Shown here one piece after another: positions 63,990 through 64,000 of a stretch of DNA of 64,000 bases. Where the stretch lies: contig CM051521.1 of assembly GCA_028015205.1 (NCBI GenBank), positions 103,950,513-104,014,512 of the forward strand, written 5' to 3'. The stretch comes from Mytilisepta virgata. Its lineage: Eukaryota > Mollusca > Bivalvia > Mytilida > Mytilidae. Positions within the stretch are counted from its first letter, which is position 1; every line of letters begins with the position of its first letter. The translations under genes and the position numbers were made by a program. The notes beneath the pieces are model-generated. The model was not told the DNA's origin. It did no database searches and worked only from the letters and a program-made list of their open reading frames with translations.

Positions 63990-64000
63990 GTAAACAAACA

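Overview
The window looks like nuclear DNA of a bivalve mollusc, probably a mussel-like species. It is AT-rich, genes are split into short exons by long introns, and most of the sequence is transposon-derived. The dominant repeats have the layout described for bivalve 'pearl' elements and related Helentron-type elements: a terminal hairpin, a GTCCGTC-type microsatellite, tandem core repeats of about 145-170 bp and a second hairpin end. The species call is inference; no search was run.

Four host genes can be read. (1) Positions 1-859, minus strand: the first 286 residues of a USP31/USP43-type ubiquitin protease, cut by the window edge. (2) 5017-14612, plus strand: a complete three-exon O6-alkylguanine-DNA alkyltransferase (MGMT) of 189 residues with an intact PCHRV active site. 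(3) 48614 down to 30991, minus strand: nine exons of a PP1-type Ser/Thr phosphatase catalytic subunit, 292 residues with every catalytic residue kept; only the last few residues are unresolved. (4) 63989 down to 59633, minus strand: a four-exon gene for a 109-residue protein with one membrane span, perhaps a small mitochondrial inner-membrane subunit. For genes 2 to 4 the splice sites and codon phases agree at every junction described.

The rest is repeats. One family, here called E (left end AGCTCACCTG hairpin, core of about 166 bp, right end GGCTCTTGAGAGCC then CTAG), occurs about fifteen times. It includes two large arrays (26178-30556 with about 25 monomers, 31604-34012 with about 12). Families with similar layout (F2 to F5) lie at 5.2-6.7, 8.7-12.3, 17.1-18.2 and 61.2-61.5 kb. 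Other elements: two dead Tc1-like transposase copies; a piggyBac-type MITE with TTAA duplication; two Mutator-like MITEs with 9-10 bp duplications; two pogo-like MITEs with TA duplications; several tRNA-derived SINEs; a 1.6 kb element bounded by inverted poly-G ends; and a 2.8 kb inverted-repeat element.

The genes do not form an obvious pathway. The main observations concern the repeats: every E copy inside a gene lies in the gene's sense orientation, both E ends carry a consensus splice-donor word, and two repeat families spread nuclear-receptor-type AGGTCA motifs. I found no operon, CRISPR array or functional tRNA gene.
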